Of a DNA stretch of 64,000 nucleotides, positions 44,787 to 54,313 are shown in pieces (position 1 is the first letter of the stretch; the number at the start of each line of letters is the position of its first letter). The translations under genes and the position numbers were made by a program. The stretch covers positions 450,128 through 514,127 of the forward strand of contig KE159598.1 of NCBI GenBank assembly GCA_000403275.2, written 5' to 3'. The notes below the pieces were generated by a model. It worked only from the letters and a program-made list of their open reading frames with translations. It did not search any database and was not told the DNA's origin. Source of the DNA: Lachnospiraceae bacterium 28-4. Its GTDB lineage: Bacteria; Bacillota; Clostridia; Lachnospirales; Lachnospiraceae.

Positions 44787-45298
44787 AAAATATTATTTTA
44801 ATCGGTTTTATGGGCAGCGGAAAAACGAGTGCAGGAATCAGCCTTTCTTACCGGCTGCGCCGGACTATGGTGGATACGGATAAGGAAATTGAAAGGCTTT
44901 ATCATATGCGGATACCGGAGATTTTTGAAAGACTGGGAGAAGAAGAATTCCGAAAGATGGAAACCGGATATTTGGAAAAGCTGCTGAGGGGATCCGGAGG
45001 GAAAATTATATCCACAGGAGGCGGTCTGCCCATGAGGGAAGATAACAGGGAGCTTTTAAAAAAGCTTGGAACGGTTATATACCTGCGGGTGAGGCCGGAG
45101 ACCGTATGCAGCAGACTGGCCGGAGATACATCGCGCCCTCTCCTGCAAGGGGAAGAGAAAGATGAAAAGGTGAAACGGCTGTTGGAAATGCGCGCGCCGG
45201 TGTACGAAAGCGCTGCTGATATTGCGATTGATACGGATGAAAAGACGACGGATGGGATTGTGGATGAAATTTTGGAAAGAATAGGGGTATGGAGATGA
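44783..45298 (+). CDS. aroK: Shikimate kinase
   Basis: 171 residues. P-loop LIGFMGSGKTSAGISL, shikimate-binding DTDKEIERLYHMRI and STGGGLPMREDNRE, lid region TSRPLLQGE. It phosphorylates shikimate at the 3-hydroxyl with ATP. The ATGA overlaps with aroE upstream and aroQ downstream show a translationally coupled run. Confidence 0.95.
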   Translation: MKNIILIGFMGSGKTSAGISLSYRLRRTMVDTDKEIERLYHMRIPEIFERLGEEEFRKMETGYLEKLLRGSGGKIISTGGGLPMREDNRELLKKLGTVIYLRVRPETVCSRLAGDTSRPLLQGEEKDEKVKRLLEMRAPVYESAADIAIDTDEKTTDGIVDEILERIGVWR

Positions 45299-45723
45299 AG
45301 CTGCTGGTAATTAACGGACCGAATCTGAATTTTTTGGGGATTAGGGAAAAGGGCGTCTATGGGACGCAGAATTATGATGATTTGCTTGATATGATAGCAA
45401 AAAAGGGGAAAGAGAACGGATGCGCCATTGAAGTATTCCAGAGCAATCATGAGGGAGCGATTATTGACCGCATCCAGGATGCTTATTTTGACGGTACGGA
45501 GGGAATTGTCATTAATCCGGGGGCATATACCCATTACAGCTATGCGATCAGGGACGCGCTGGCAAGCATAGAAGTGACGAAGGTGGAGATTCATATTTCG
45601 GATATTACGAAAAGGGAAGAATTTAGGAAGGTGTCCGTAACGGCTCCGGCTTGTGACGCGCAGATCTATGGACATGGGCTGGAAGGATATCTGGAAGCAA
45701 TCGATTTTTGTTTGAAAAAGTAG
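45295..45723 (+). CDS. aroQ: 3-Dehydroquinate dehydratase, type II
   Basis: 142 residues from ATG 45295, overlapping the aroK stop; a second ATG two codons earlier at 45289 is possible. MKLLVINGPNLNFLGIREKG, VFQSNHEGAIIDRIQ and VINPGAYTHYSYAIRDAL are the type II hallmarks (catalytic Tyr in GVYG, His in the SNHEG and later segments). It dehydrates 3-dehydroquinate and forms a dodecamer. Confidence 0.95.
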   Translation: MKLLVINGPNLNFLGIREKGVYGTQNYDDLLDMIAKKGKENGCAIEVFQSNHEGAIIDRIQDAYFDGTEGIVINPGAYTHYSYAIRDALASIEVTKVEIHISDITKREEFRKVSVTAPACDAQIYGHGLEGYLEAIDFCLKK

Positions 45724-45793
45724 TTGAAATATCAGTATTTTTAGTATAAACTAGTAAAGAATTATAACGTGAAAAATTTAGGAGGAATATTTT

Positions 45794-46351
45794 ATGATTT
45801 CTGCAGGTGATTTCAGAAATGGTATTACTATTGAGTTAGATAATAATATATACCAGATTATTGAGTTTCAGCATGTAAAACCGGGCAAAGGAGCCGCGTT
45901 CGTAAGAACAAAGCTGAAGAATGTGAAGAACGGCGGCGTGATCGAGAAGACCTTCCGCCCGACAGAGAAATGCCCGCAAGCACGTATTGATAGAAAAGAT
46001 ATGCAGTATTTATATTCAGACGGCGATTTATATCATTTCATGGACGTTGAGAATTATGAACAGATTGCATTGAACGAAGAAGCTATCGGAGATACTCTCA
46101 AATTTGTAAAAGAAAATGAAATGGTAAAGGTATGCTCCCATAATGGTAACGTGTTTGCGATCGAACCGCCGTTGTTTGTAGAGTTGGAGATTACGGAGAC
46201 GGAGCCTGGTTTTAAAGGAGATACGGCGACAGGAGCTACCAAGCCCGCTGTTGTGGAGACAGGAGCTACCGTTTACGTTCCCTTATTTGTAAATCAGGGC
46301 GATGTAATCAAAATCGACACCAGGACAGGGGAGTATCTCTCCAGAGTATAG
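45794..46351 (+). CDS. efp: Translation elongation factor P
   Basis: 185 residues with the three beta-barrel domains. [20 protein letters not shown], then [20 protein letters not shown], where the modified or tip residue of the loop is in PGKG. The C-terminal [20 protein letters not shown] is the family signature. It relieves ribosome stalling at polyproline. GGAGGAATATTTT precedes the ATG. A terminator follows 70 bp later. Confidence 0.96.
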   Translation: MISAGDFRNGITIELDNNIYQIIEFQHVKPGKGAAFVRTKLKNVKNGGVIEKTFRPTEKCPQARIDRKDMQYLYSDGDLYHFMDVENYEQIALNEEAIGDTLKFVKENEMVKVCSHNGNVFAIEPPLFVELEITETEPGFKGDTATGATKPAVVETGATVYVPLFVNQGDVIKIDTRTGEYLSRV

Positions 46352-46422
46352 TCCTGCCTGTTATCTTGCTATCAGAAATATGGAATCTGCTGCGGACAGG
46401 CAGTCCATCATTTGGCTTATAA

Positions 46423-46452
46423 GACAATGGATGATTTCCGTTGTCTTTTTTT
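46423..46452 (+). terminator. efp terminator
   Basis: GACAATGG pairs with CCGTTGTC around ATGATTT, followed by seven T. The U-run joins directly to ATGCGCAG, the start shared with the F-type elements. Confidence 0.8.
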
Positions 46453-46460
46453 ATGCGCAG

Positions 46461-46574
46461 GGGTTCTTAGCGAAACAGCCTTTGCTGTGAGCTGTAGAAA
46501 CACTTCTCACGCGTGAGACTTAGTGGTTCTTAGCGAACAGCCTTTGCTGTGAGCTATAGAAACACTTCTCACGC
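46461..46574. repeat. Small hairpin element, family E copy 4, tandem and reverse
   Basis: Two near-identical units (46461-46510 and 46524-46573), each TTCTTAGCGAA-ACAGCC-TTTGCTGTGAGCT...AAACACTTCTCAC, the reverse complement of the unit at 42639. They lie between the efp terminator and the DUF5688 gene. One unit has AGCGAAACAG and the other AGCGAACAG. Confidence 0.65.
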
Positions 46575-46634
46575 TAATCACATCTTAGGCATATCGCCTG
46601 AAAATCCAAAACAAAAACAAAGAGAGGTATATTT

Positions 46635-47579
46635 ATGGAAATTATGGATTTTTGCCAGAAAGTAAAAAAGAATCTGGCAGAGGAAATCGGGGAGGAAATG
46701 ACGCTCTCCGTAAAACAAATTACAAAAAATAACGGGGTGGTTCTTCATGGCATTACGGTATCCAAAGACGGAATGAACATTTCGCCCAATATTTATATGG
46801 ATGGACTGTATGCGGCATATGAGGAGGGGGAAACTTTCCGGGCAGTGATGGATAAAGTGCGCAGGATCTATAAGGAAAGCAAGCCGGAGGCCAGCGTCGA
46901 TATGAGTTTTTTCCTGGATTATGAGAAGATGAAGGAGAAGGTCGTATTTAAGGCGGTCGGTTACGCGCGGAATAAGGAGCTGCTGCGCCAGATTCCCCAT
47001 ATCCTGTTTTTGGATATGGCTCTTGTATTTTACTGCCATGTACCGCAGAAGGAATTGGACAGTGCAACCATTCTTGTATATAACAGCCATTTGAAGATGT
47101 GGGGCGTGACAAAGGAACGCCTCTATTGGGATGCCCAGAAGAATACCCCGCGCATCCTTCCGGCAAGGATACTTTCTATGGAAGAAATGATGAAAGAAAT
47201 TTGTTCCGTGGATGAGATCGGGGAGGGGACGATGGAAGACATGGAACAAACGGCAGAGGGAAACGCGCCGGATTCCGGTTTTGGAAAGGGCGGCAGGATG
47301 TTTGTGCTTGGAAACGAAAAAAAGCTGTTCGGCGCTGCTGCAATGTTTTACAGGGATACCATTGAGGAATTTTCCGATGAAATGGGAAAAAGTATTTTTA
47401 TACTGCCGAGTTCGGTACACGAGGTCATTCTCGTGCCGGATGACGGGCTTCAGGAACCGGAAGAATTATGGAAAATGGTATGTGAAATCAACGAAACCCA
47501 GGTAGAACCGGAGGATGTTTTAACCGATTCCGTCTACTACTTTTCAAGAAAATGTAAAAAAATCAAAAAATTGTTTTAG
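46635..47579 (+). CDS. DUF5688 family protein
   Basis: 314 residues, soluble. It begins MEIMDFCQKVKKNLAEEIGE, then LSVKQITKNNGVVLHGITVS and NISPNIYMDGLYAAYEEGET; later RQIPHILFLDMALVFYCHVP and MFVLGNEKKLFGAAAMFYRD, with VHEVILVPDD near the end. This is the DUF5688 pattern, common as tandem paralogs in Lachnospiraceae; function unknown. AGAGAGG precedes the ATG. A single copy is seen here. Confidence 0.8.
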   Translation: MEIMDFCQKVKKNLAEEIGEEMTLSVKQITKNNGVVLHGITVSKDGMNISPNIYMDGLYAAYEEGETFRAVMDKVRRIYKESKPEASVDMSFFLDYEKMKEKVVFKAVGYARNKELLRQIPHILFLDMALVFYCHVPQKELDSATILVYNSHLKMWGVTKERLYWDAQKNTPRILPARILSMEEMMKEICSVDEIGEGTMEDMEQTAEGNAPDSGFGKGGRMFVLGNEKKLFGAAAMFYRDTIEEFSDEMGKSIFILPSSVHEVILVPDDGLQEPEELWKMVCEINETQVEPEDVLTDSVYYFSRKCKKIKKLF

Positions 47580-47692
47580 AGATTCATAAAAACTATACTA
47601 GACAATATGCGTCTCTTGTGCTATTATAATCAGAGTGATGTAACAAATTTGTAATATTTATCAAATCGTTCCATCACGAATGAAGTAAAAGC

Positions 47693-47764
47693 GCACTCGT
47701 AGTCTAACGGATAGAACGAAGGCCTCCGACGCCTTTAATGCAGGTTCGATTCCTGCCGGGTGCA
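47693..47764 (+). tRNA. tRNA-Arg (anticodon CCG)
   Basis: 72 nt. Acceptor stem GCACTCG/CGGGTGC with one T-G pair and discriminator A. D-arm region TAGTCTAACGGATAGAAC, anticodon stem AAGGC/GCCTT with loop CTCCGAC giving CCG, T-arm CAGGTTCGATTCCTG. It reads CGG codons. Confidence 0.95.
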
Positions 47765-47832
47765 TTGCATCACTCTGACAATAGCAGAAGCAGACAAATG
47801 TATTAGATGAAAGAAAGGATATTTGTTGGTTT

Positions 47833-49200
47833 ATGGGCAGACGGAGAAAATCATCTTTGCATGGGGGAATTGGCGATCAAATTGAAGATATGAAAGAATG
47901 GGTGTCGGATCATACAAAGATTGTGATGCCCATCGTTCTTTTAGTATGCGTTTTAATAACGGTATTAGTGGCGGTAAACGCGAATAAGAAAGCGGCGGAG
48001 GAAGCGGAGGCCCAGCTAGCGGGAGTAGATCCTGCCGCAGCTTCGGGAGAAGAAAGCGCGGTACCGGAAGAAGAATTACCACAGCTGGAGCTGGAAGTCA
48101 ATGCATATCCTGCAGTAAATACACTGATGAGCGATTACTATGCGGCGATGGCAGAAGGAAATATCGAAGCGGTAGAATCCATGAACGCTTATGTGGAAGA
48201 TAAGGAAAAGATCAGAATCCAGGAAATGAGCAAATACGTGGATTCTTATCAGGAACTGGATGTATATACGAAACTGGGGCCCGTAGAGGGATCTTATCTT
48301 GTTTATGTATATTCCAAAGTGAAGTTTACGGAATATGACAAGCCGGTACCCGGAATGCAAGCGTTTTATGTTTGCACGGATGAGGAAGGAAAGTGTTATA
48401 TCAACGGCGGAGAGGCTAATTCCGTAGTAACGAATTATATCCGCGAGATTTCCTTGCAGGACGATATGGTGGATCTGAATAACAAGGCCGTGGCGGAGTA
48501 CAATGAGCTTTTGGCGAGCGATGAAGAGTTGAATGCTTTTCTTGCGGATCTGTCTACCCGGATTGATGCTTCCGTAGGCGAGATACTCGCGAAGGCGGAA
48601 GAGGATGCGAAGAGAGCGGAAGAAGAAGCACAGGCAGCCGCAGAACAGGAGGCGGCACAGGAAGAAGCGCCACAGGAAGCCGCAGAACAACAGCAGCAGA
48701 CGGCAACCATAAAAACGGTAAAAGCTACGGATGTGGTCAATATAAGGAGTTCCGACAGCGAAACGGCGGATAAGCTTGGGAAAGCCCAGATAGATGATGA
48801 ATTTACCCTTCTGGAAGAAAAAGGAAATGGATGGAGTAAAATCAGCTTCGAAGGAAGAGACGCATTTATTAAGAGCGAATATCTGGAAGTAGTTTCCGGA
48901 GAAACCGTGGAACTGGCACAAGCGGATGCGGAGGAACCGGAAGCGGCGGATACCGAGGATGAAAATGCCGGCGGCAATACGGAAAATACAAGCACGAATA
49001 ATACGAATACGGCGGATGTACAGACCGTTACCGTGATTGAAAATGTCAATGTCAGAAAATCGGCCAGTGAAAACGGGCAGAAGCTGGGATTGGCATATAC
49101 CGGTGAAAAGCTGGAACTGCTGATGAAACAGGCCGACGGATGGACGAGGGTAAAATATAACGGCGAGACGGCATATGTAAAATCGGATTATGTAGAATAG
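47833..49200 (+). CDS. Membrane-anchored protein with two bacterial SH3 domains
   Basis: 455 residues. A cytoplasmic N-terminus (GRRRKSSLHGGIGDQ) is followed by a single helix at about 35-55 (IVMPIVLLVCVLITVLVAVN). An extracellular region has a conserved central domain (LMSDYYAAMAEGNIEAVESM to FYVCTDEEGKCYINGGEANS), then an Ala/Glu/Gln coiled-coil stretch (AEEDAKRAEEEAQAAAEQEA). Last come two SH3_3 domains (TDVVNIRSSDSETADKLGKA and VENVNVRKSASENGQKLGLA), which bind peptidoglycan. It is a wall-binding surface protein, perhaps in spore or envelope maintenance. Confidence 0.85.
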   Translation: MGRRRKSSLHGGIGDQIEDMKEWVSDHTKIVMPIVLLVCVLITVLVAVNANKKAAEEAEAQLAGVDPAAASGEESAVPEEELPQLELEVNAYPAVNTLMSDYYAAMAEGNIEAVESMNAYVEDKEKIRIQEMSKYVDSYQELDVYTKLGPVEGSYLVYVYSKVKFTEYDKPVPGMQAFYVCTDEEGKCYINGGEANSVVTNYIREISLQDDMVDLNNKAVAEYNELLASDEELNAFLADLSTRIDASVGEILAKAEEDAKRAEEEAQAAAEQEAAQEEAPQEAAEQQQQTATIKTVKATDVVNIRSSDSETADKLGKAQIDDEFTLLEEKGNGWSKISFEGRDAFIKSEYLEVVSGETVELAQADAEEPEAADTEDENAGGNTENTSTNNTNTADVQTVTVIENVNVRKSASENGQKLGLAYTGEKLELLMKQADGWTRVKYNGETAYVKSDYVE

Positions 49201-49284
49201 CGGTACGGGGGCAGAAGAACAGAGGACACCGCGGAAAATACGGACAGGAAAATGAATAGCCTGAATAGGAAAGGATAAAATAAA

Positions 49285-49319
49285 GGTATAGGCATAAAGA
49301 TATGCTTATACCTTTTTTT
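49285..49319 (+). terminator. Terminator of the SH3 gene
   Basis: GGTATAGGCATA pairs with TATGCTTATACC around AAGA, followed by seven T that run into the ATGCGCAG start of an F-type element. Confidence 0.85.
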
Positions 49320-49403
49320 ATGCGCAGGGGTGCGTAAGGAAATTAGCAGCTTTGCTGCACGCACCCCGCGCGGCGAGTAGGGAAGATGAATCTTCTCTAC
49401 TCG
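49320..49403. repeat. Small two-hairpin element, family F copy 1
   Basis: ATGCGCAG, then GGGGTGCGT...ACGCACCCC enclosing GCAGC-TTT-GCTGC, then CGAGTAG-GGAAGA/TCTTC-TCTACTCG. A second copy is at 53260-53345; the outer stem pair T-A has become C-G there on both sides. Confidence 0.75.
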
Positions 49404-49498
49404 ATTATGTCCGGCGGATACTTTCAGTAAGTTCGGATAAGGAGAGAACCAGGTTTGTGTCTGCACGGCATCCACAAACTTGCGAAATGGAGGAAAAT

Positions 49499-49930
49499 AT
49501 GAAAAGAGATGATGCGGAAATTTTAAGGGAAGTGCAAAAAAATACGGAGATGGCGATGAAGGCGATCGATACGATCAGCGATAAAGTATATGATGATGAT
49601 CTGGCGGTGCAGTTATCGAAACAGGCGCTAAAATATTCGGAAATCCATAATAAGGCATTGGACAGAATATTGGAAGGGAAGGCGGAACCATACCGGACGA
49701 ATAATGTCAGCCAGATGATGCTGGTAGGGGGAATTCACTCTAACACCTTATTTAACACGAGTACGAGCCATATAGCGGAGCTGATGATCCAGGGAAGCAA
49801 CAGGGGGATCACCGATATGTGCAAGTCGTTAAACCATCATGAAAGGGCGGATCATACTTCCCTGGAGATTGCGAAAGAACTGATGGATTTTGAAGAAAAA
49901 AATATTGAACGGTTGAAGAAGTATTTATAA
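49499..49930 (+). CDS. Conserved hypothetical protein, helical
   Basis: 143 residues from ATG 49499 with GGAGG seven bases upstream; the longer open frame from 49352 runs through the repeat element. Sequence: MKRDDAEILREVQKNTEMAM, ALKYSEIHNKALDRILEGKA, then SQMMLVGGIHSNTLFNTSTS and LNHHERADHTSLEIAKELMD. All-helical, with two paired His-rich segments, suggesting a four-helix bundle possibly related to DUF892/ferritin-like folds; not certain. Family unknown to me. Confidence 0.68.
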   Translation: MKRDDAEILREVQKNTEMAMKAIDTISDKVYDDDLAVQLSKQALKYSEIHNKALDRILEGKAEPYRTNNVSQMMLVGGIHSNTLFNTSTSHIAELMIQGSNRGITDMCKSLNHHERADHTSLEIAKELMDFEEKNIERLKKYL

Positions 49931-50007
49931 TTGTATACATGTATCATTGTACAATTTGAATAAAAATGAGGGAAAAACTTTTACAGTTTCGTTTACTTAA
50001 GCGTCTT

Positions 50008-50036
50008 GTGCAATCAAAAACGGCATTATATAATAA
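50008..50036 (+). promoter_or_regulatory. Promoter of gdhA
   Basis: TTGTGC (50008-50013), 17-bp spacer, TATAAT (50031-50036), about 85 bp before the gdhA start. Confidence 0.65.
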
Positions 50037-50054
50037 TACGTGGGTGGCCGGTAA

Positions 50055-51461
<1,407 letters not shown>

Positions 51462-51464
51462 TCA

Positions 51465-51569
51465 ATGGATATTGAGGACTATGAGCGTGAGAAGGCTGAG
51501 AAAAAACTCTTAATAAAGCTGCAGGAAGCAGAAGAGGTTTGGAAATGGAATGGGAAGACGGAAAAATAA
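51465..51569 (+). CDS. Possible small coiled-coil peptide
   Basis: 34 residues: MDIEDYEREKAEKKLLIKLQ, then EAEEVWKWNGKTEK. AGGGG lies about 11 bases upstream. It begins four bases after gdhA and overlaps the start of the glycosylase gene in another frame, suggesting translational coupling. Charged and helical; no known family. Could be spurious. Confidence 0.35.
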   Translation: MDIEDYEREKAEKKLLIKLQEAEEVWKWNGKTEK

Positions 51570-52108
51570 GATGCCGTTGGGCAAATCCGAAAAATGAAAG
51601 ATATCTCCGCTATCACGACGAGGAATGGGGAGTTCCCGTGTATGACGATCATAAATTATTTGAAATGCTGGTGTTGGAATCTTTTCAGGCGGGGCTTTCG
51701 TGGGAATGCGTATTGAACAAACAGGTGGCGTTCCGACAGGCTTTTGACAATTTTGATTTGGAAAAGGTGTGTGCCTATGAAGAGGAGCGTCTGCAGGAAT
51801 TGCAGGAAAATGCCGGGATTATCCGCAATGGAAGGAAGATCCGGGCGGCGGTTACAAATGCCATAGTATTCCGCAGAATACAACAGGAATTCCAAAGCTT
51901 TTCCAATTATATCTGGCATTGGACGGAAGGAAAAGTGATTTATGAGAAGGAATGCAGCCGTTCGGATCTTTCGGACCGGGTGTCGGAGGATCTGAAAAAG
52001 CGCGGCATGAAATTTGTGGGGACGACGATTATTTATGCGTACCTGCAAGCCATCGGCGTGATTTATTCCCATGAAAAAGGATGTTTTTTAGAACATATTG
52101 ATGAGTAA
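51545..52108 (+). CDS. tag: DNA-3-methyladenine glycosylase I
   Basis: 187 residues from ATG 51545; a TTG at 51539 is in frame. The family markers are RCRWANPKNERYLRYHDEEWGVPVYDDHKLFEMLVLESFQAGLSWECVLNKQ, with the lesion-recognition residues in the YHDEEWG and AGLSW segments, and the C-terminal KKRGMKFVGTTIIYAYLQAIG. Zinc-binding Cys and His pairs typical of Tag appear (Cys near residue 10, His later). It removes 3-methyladenine from alkylated DNA. Confidence 0.92.
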   Translation: MEWEDGKIRCRWANPKNERYLRYHDEEWGVPVYDDHKLFEMLVLESFQAGLSWECVLNKQVAFRQAFDNFDLEKVCAYEEERLQELQENAGIIRNGRKIRAAVTNAIVFRRIQQEFQSFSNYIWHWTEGKVIYEKECSRSDLSDRVSEDLKKRGMKFVGTTIIYAYLQAIGVIYSHEKGCFLEHIDE

Positions 52109-52170
52109 AAGTATATTTTTCCCGTTTCACCGCCATACTGGATAATGACCGGAAATCAAGGACAGGGCAG

Positions 52171-52278
52171 ATGGGGAAAATGGGAATCGAGGGTTATTGC
52201 TTTATGGCAGGAATGAGCGTTATGCTCGTGTGGATGCCAATATTAGGAATATGGAGCCATTGGCGAAGTAAGCGGTAA
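52171..52278 (+). CDS. Possible small membrane peptide in the 52109-52448 gap
   Basis: 35 residues: MGKMGIEGYCFMAGMSVMLV, then WMPILGIWSHWRSKR; hydrophobic middle, basic end. AGGACAGGGC lies just upstream. The rest of this 340-bp interval has a GCGGCAAAG/CTTTGCCGC dyad (about 52287-52333) and an AT-rich stretch with ATATTATAT repeats before the carbonic anhydrase gene. Low certainty. Confidence 0.25.
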   Translation: MGKMGIEGYCFMAGMSVMLVWMPILGIWSHWRSKR

Positions 52279-52448
52279 TAAAGGGCGGCAAAGAGTGTTT
52301 GGATGAAAAATCGAGACAAGCTTTGCCGCTTTCCTATTGATTTTCAAAGATTTGTGAGAATATTAGTTGCCATATGAAGTGAAAGGGTATATAATATTAT
52401 ATCATATATTATATTATATGATAGACAGGAGGAAGGACGCAAAGAGAG

Positions 52449-52949
52449 ATGGAGATACATGAAAGCGCATTTATAGCGGATGGCGCGATTGTCTTTGGCG
52501 ATGTCTATGTAGGAGAAGAAAGCAGCATCTGGTTTCATGCCACCGTAAGGGGGGATCGGGGAGAGATAAGGATCGGGAAGCGGAGCAATATTCAGGATAA
52601 TACGGTGGTACATGTAGACCGGCACTTTCCGGTTTCTATTGGCAATGATGTAACGGTAGGGCATGGCGCGGTGCTTCATGGCTGCCGGATAGAGGATAAT
52701 ACCCTGATTGGAATGGGAGCCATCATACTAAACGGTGCAAGAATAGGAGAGAACTGTATTGTTGGAGCAGGGGCGCTGGTGACGCAGAACATGGTAGTGC
52801 CGGATGATTCCCTGGTACTCGGGAATCCCGCAAAAATCAAGCGGAAGGTAACGGAACAGGAAATGGAGGCCAATCGGCTCAATGCAAAAGAGTATGTAAA
52901 AGAAAGCCGAAAATATAAAGAAGGAGGACGAGAAAATGGAATTTTTTGA
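52449..52949 (+). CDS. Gamma-class carbonic anhydrase-like protein (left-handed beta-helix)
   Basis: 166 residues. Hexapeptide repeats with the metal and proton-shuttle His: IWFHATVRGDRGEIRIG, NIQDNTVVHVDRHFPV, VTVGHGAVLHGCRIEDNTLIGMGAIIL. Members are trimers that bind zinc or iron; some are carbonic anhydrases, others acyltransferase-like. It ends in a charged helix. GGAAGG lies about nine bases before the ATG. It overlaps the next gene by 14 bases. Confidence 0.92.
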   Translation: MEIHESAFIADGAIVFGDVYVGEESSIWFHATVRGDRGEIRIGKRSNIQDNTVVHVDRHFPVSIGNDVTVGHGAVLHGCRIEDNTLIGMGAIILNGARIGENCIVGAGALVTQNMVVPDDSLVLGNPAKIKRKVTEQEMEANRLNAKEYVKESRKYKEGGRENGIF

Positions 52950-53214
52950 AAAGGTAGGAGAAACGATTACAGCGAAAGGAAAGGATGTGGCCGACAAAGC
53001 GAAGGATTTTGCCGAGATAGCCAGCTTGAGAAGCCAGATCAGCACATGTGAAGAGGTAATGAAAAAGAATTACCTGGAGATCGGGAAACTGTATTATGAA
53101 CAGTTTAAAGAAGCAGAGTACAATGATTTTGTGGAGCAGTGTACGGCGATCACGAACGCTAAAAACGGCGTGGAAGCATTGGAAGCAAAGATCAAAGAAA
53201 TTAAAGGAGTATAA
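52936..53214 (+). CDS. Small coiled-coil hypothetical protein
   Basis: 92 residues: MEFFEKVGETITAKGKDVAD, KAKDFAEIASLRSQISTCEE, then KNYLEIGKLYYEQFKEAEYN. One long helix pair; the DUF-type small protein often found in Firmicutes with a zinc ribbon at the end, which is lacking here. GGAGGACG precedes the ATG. Overlap with the carbonic anhydrase gene suggests joint expression. Confidence 0.7.
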   Translation: MEFFEKVGETITAKGKDVADKAKDFAEIASLRSQISTCEEVMKKNYLEIGKLYYEQFKEAEYNDFVEQCTAITNAKNGVEALEAKIKEIKGV

Positions 53215-53229
53215 TATATGGGTGAAGAG

Positions 53230-53259
53230 GGCAGCAGTCGTTACGATTGCTGCCTTTTT
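53230..53259 (+). terminator. Terminator after the carbonic anhydrase operon
   Basis: GGCAGCAGTCG pairs with CGATTGCTGCC around TTA, followed by five T. The T run joins directly to an F-type element. Confidence 0.85.
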
Positions 53260-53345
53260 ATGCGCAGAGGCGCGTAAGTAAATTAGCAGCTTTGCTGCAC
53301 GCGCCCCGCGCGGCGAGTAGGGAAGATGAATCTTCTCTACTCGAT
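53260..53345. repeat. Small two-hairpin element, family F copy 2
   Basis: ATGCGCAGAGGCGCGT...ACGCGCCCC encloses GCAGC-TTT-GCTGC. The CGAGTAG/CTACTCG hairpin that follows is identical to copy 1. It also starts right after a terminator T-run. The stretch from here to 53512 holds only the recombinase promoter. Confidence 0.75.
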
Positions 53346-53458
53346 TCGCCTAAGCCTTAAAACATCGTAATATTCAGTTCAAAGACTTTTCCCACAAAAT
53401 ATCTGACAGGGCATACCAATCATTAGCATATCCTTGTCTCTTTCAGGACAATTTTAAA

Positions 53459-53486
53459 TTGCATAACTTTAGGCTTCCTTTAAAAT
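53459..53486 (+). promoter_or_regulatory. Possible promoter of the serine recombinase gene
   Basis: TTGCAT (53459-53464), 16 bp, TAAAAT (53481-53486), about 27 bp before the start codon. This promoter lies outside the invertible segment, so the recombinase would be expressed in either orientation. Confidence 0.45.
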
Positions 53487-53512
53487 GAATTTAAAAAAAG
53501 AGGAGGAGCAAT

Positions 53513-54097
53513 ATGAATACATATGGATATGTCCGCGTCTCAACCAAAGAGCAAAACGAGGATAGACAGATGATTGCCATGCGAAATTTTGGTATAGCAA
53601 ATAGCAGTATCATATTGGACAAACAGAGCGGTAAAGATTTTGAGCGTCCTGGATATCAGCGGTTGATACAAAAATTAAAAACAGGGGATACTCTTGTCAT
53701 TAAAAGTATCGACCGGCTGGGGCGGGATTATGAAGAAATTTTGGAGCAATGGCGTTTACTGACCCGGGAAAAACAGGTTGATATTGTGGTGCTGGACATG
53801 CCGCTGCTGGATACCCGCCAGGGGAGGGATCTTACAGGGGCGCTGATTGCCGATATTTTACTCCAGTTATTGTCTTATGTGGCTCAGACAGAGCGGGAAT
53901 TTAACCGCCAGCGGCAGACCGAAGGAATTGCCGCGGCCAAGGCCAAGGGTATACATTTGGGGCGGAAGTTCAAAGAGCGGGGGGAGAACTATGAATCTGT
54001 CATGGCCGCATGGCGCAGGGGAGAAATCAGCGGAAGAGCAGCTGCAAGAGAACTGGGGGTGGCTCACGGAACCTTCCAGCGGTGGTGCAGAGAATAA
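53513..54097 (+). CDS. Serine recombinase of invertase/resolvase type
   Basis: 194 residues, the size of Hin and Gin. Catalytic domain: MNTYGYVRVSTKEQNEDRQM with the active Ser in RVSTKEQ; LVIKSIDRLGRDYEEI with the conserved Arg pair; YVAQTEREFNRQRQTEGIA leading into the long E helix. The C-terminal domain carries GEISGRAAARELGVAHGTFQRW as the DNA-binding helix-turn-helix. AAGAGGAGGAGC precedes the ATG. Five bases after its stop begins the first of two 26-bp inverted sites, so I infer that it is a site-specific DNA invertase controlling the downstream polysaccharide operon. A resolvase is the alternative, but the site orientation predicts inversion. Confidence 0.88.
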   Translation: MNTYGYVRVSTKEQNEDRQMIAMRNFGIANSSIILDKQSGKDFERPGYQRLIQKLKTGDTLVIKSIDRLGRDYEEILEQWRLLTREKQVDIVVLDMPLLDTRQGRDLTGALIADILLQLLSYVAQTEREFNRQRQTEGIAAAKAKGIHLGRKFKERGENYESVMAAWRRGEISGRAAARELGVAHGTFQRWCRE

Positions 54098-54101
54098 ATT
54101 G

Positions 54102-54273
54102 GGATTACAAAGTGTGGGTTACAATCCGCATAAAAAAGCCTTAATTTTGGGCAAGATAATGTTATTTTTAAGGATAGCATGTCTTGCTCTTTATTATTTT
54201 TTACAGAAATTCTAACATATAACCTTAAATTTTGCAATAAGGAAAACGGCTTGCAACCTACACTTTGCAAGCC
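54102..54273. other. Predicted invertible promoter segment (inverton) with two 26-bp inverted sites
   Basis: The left site 54102-54127 and right site 54248-54273 are 26 bp each and match as inverted repeats at 21 of 26 positions (shared block CAAAGTGT, one mismatch, GGTT). The right site is itself a near-perfect dyad (GGCTTGCAA/TTGCAAGCC), the 12-2-12 layout of Hin-type sites; the central two bases are GT on the left and AC on the right, that is, inverted and compatible. Between them lie 120 bp with a minus-strand promoter. The segment sits between a Hin-size recombinase and a polysaccharide operon. Confidence 0.72.
54209..54237 (-). promoter_or_regulatory. Extended -10 promoter inside the invertible segment, facing away from the polysaccharide operon
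   Basis: On the minus strand TTGCAA (54232-54237), 17 bp, TAGAAT (54209-54214) with TG one base upstream of the -10. It reads toward the recombinase. Inverting the segment would point it at the metallophosphoesterase gene 40 bp further on. No plus-strand promoter of similar quality is seen in the segment. Confidence 0.6.
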
Positions 54274-54313
54274 ATTATGGATTGGCTCTTATGAATTATC
54301 AGGAGATTGGCAT

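Noticed and set aside
46461-46574. CRISPR array
   Set aside because: Two tandem 50-bp units only, each palindromic, with no spacers of regular length and no cas genes in the window. No CRISPR was found anywhere in the 64 kb.
52287-52333. Terminator in the 52109-52448 gap
   Set aside because: The GCGGCAAAG/CTTTGCCGC dyad has a 29-nt loop and no clear T-run.
53513-54097. Transposon resolvase with a res site
   Set aside because: A res site needs three direct sub-sites and a transposase nearby; instead there are two single inverted 26-bp sites flanking a promoter. Not fully excluded.
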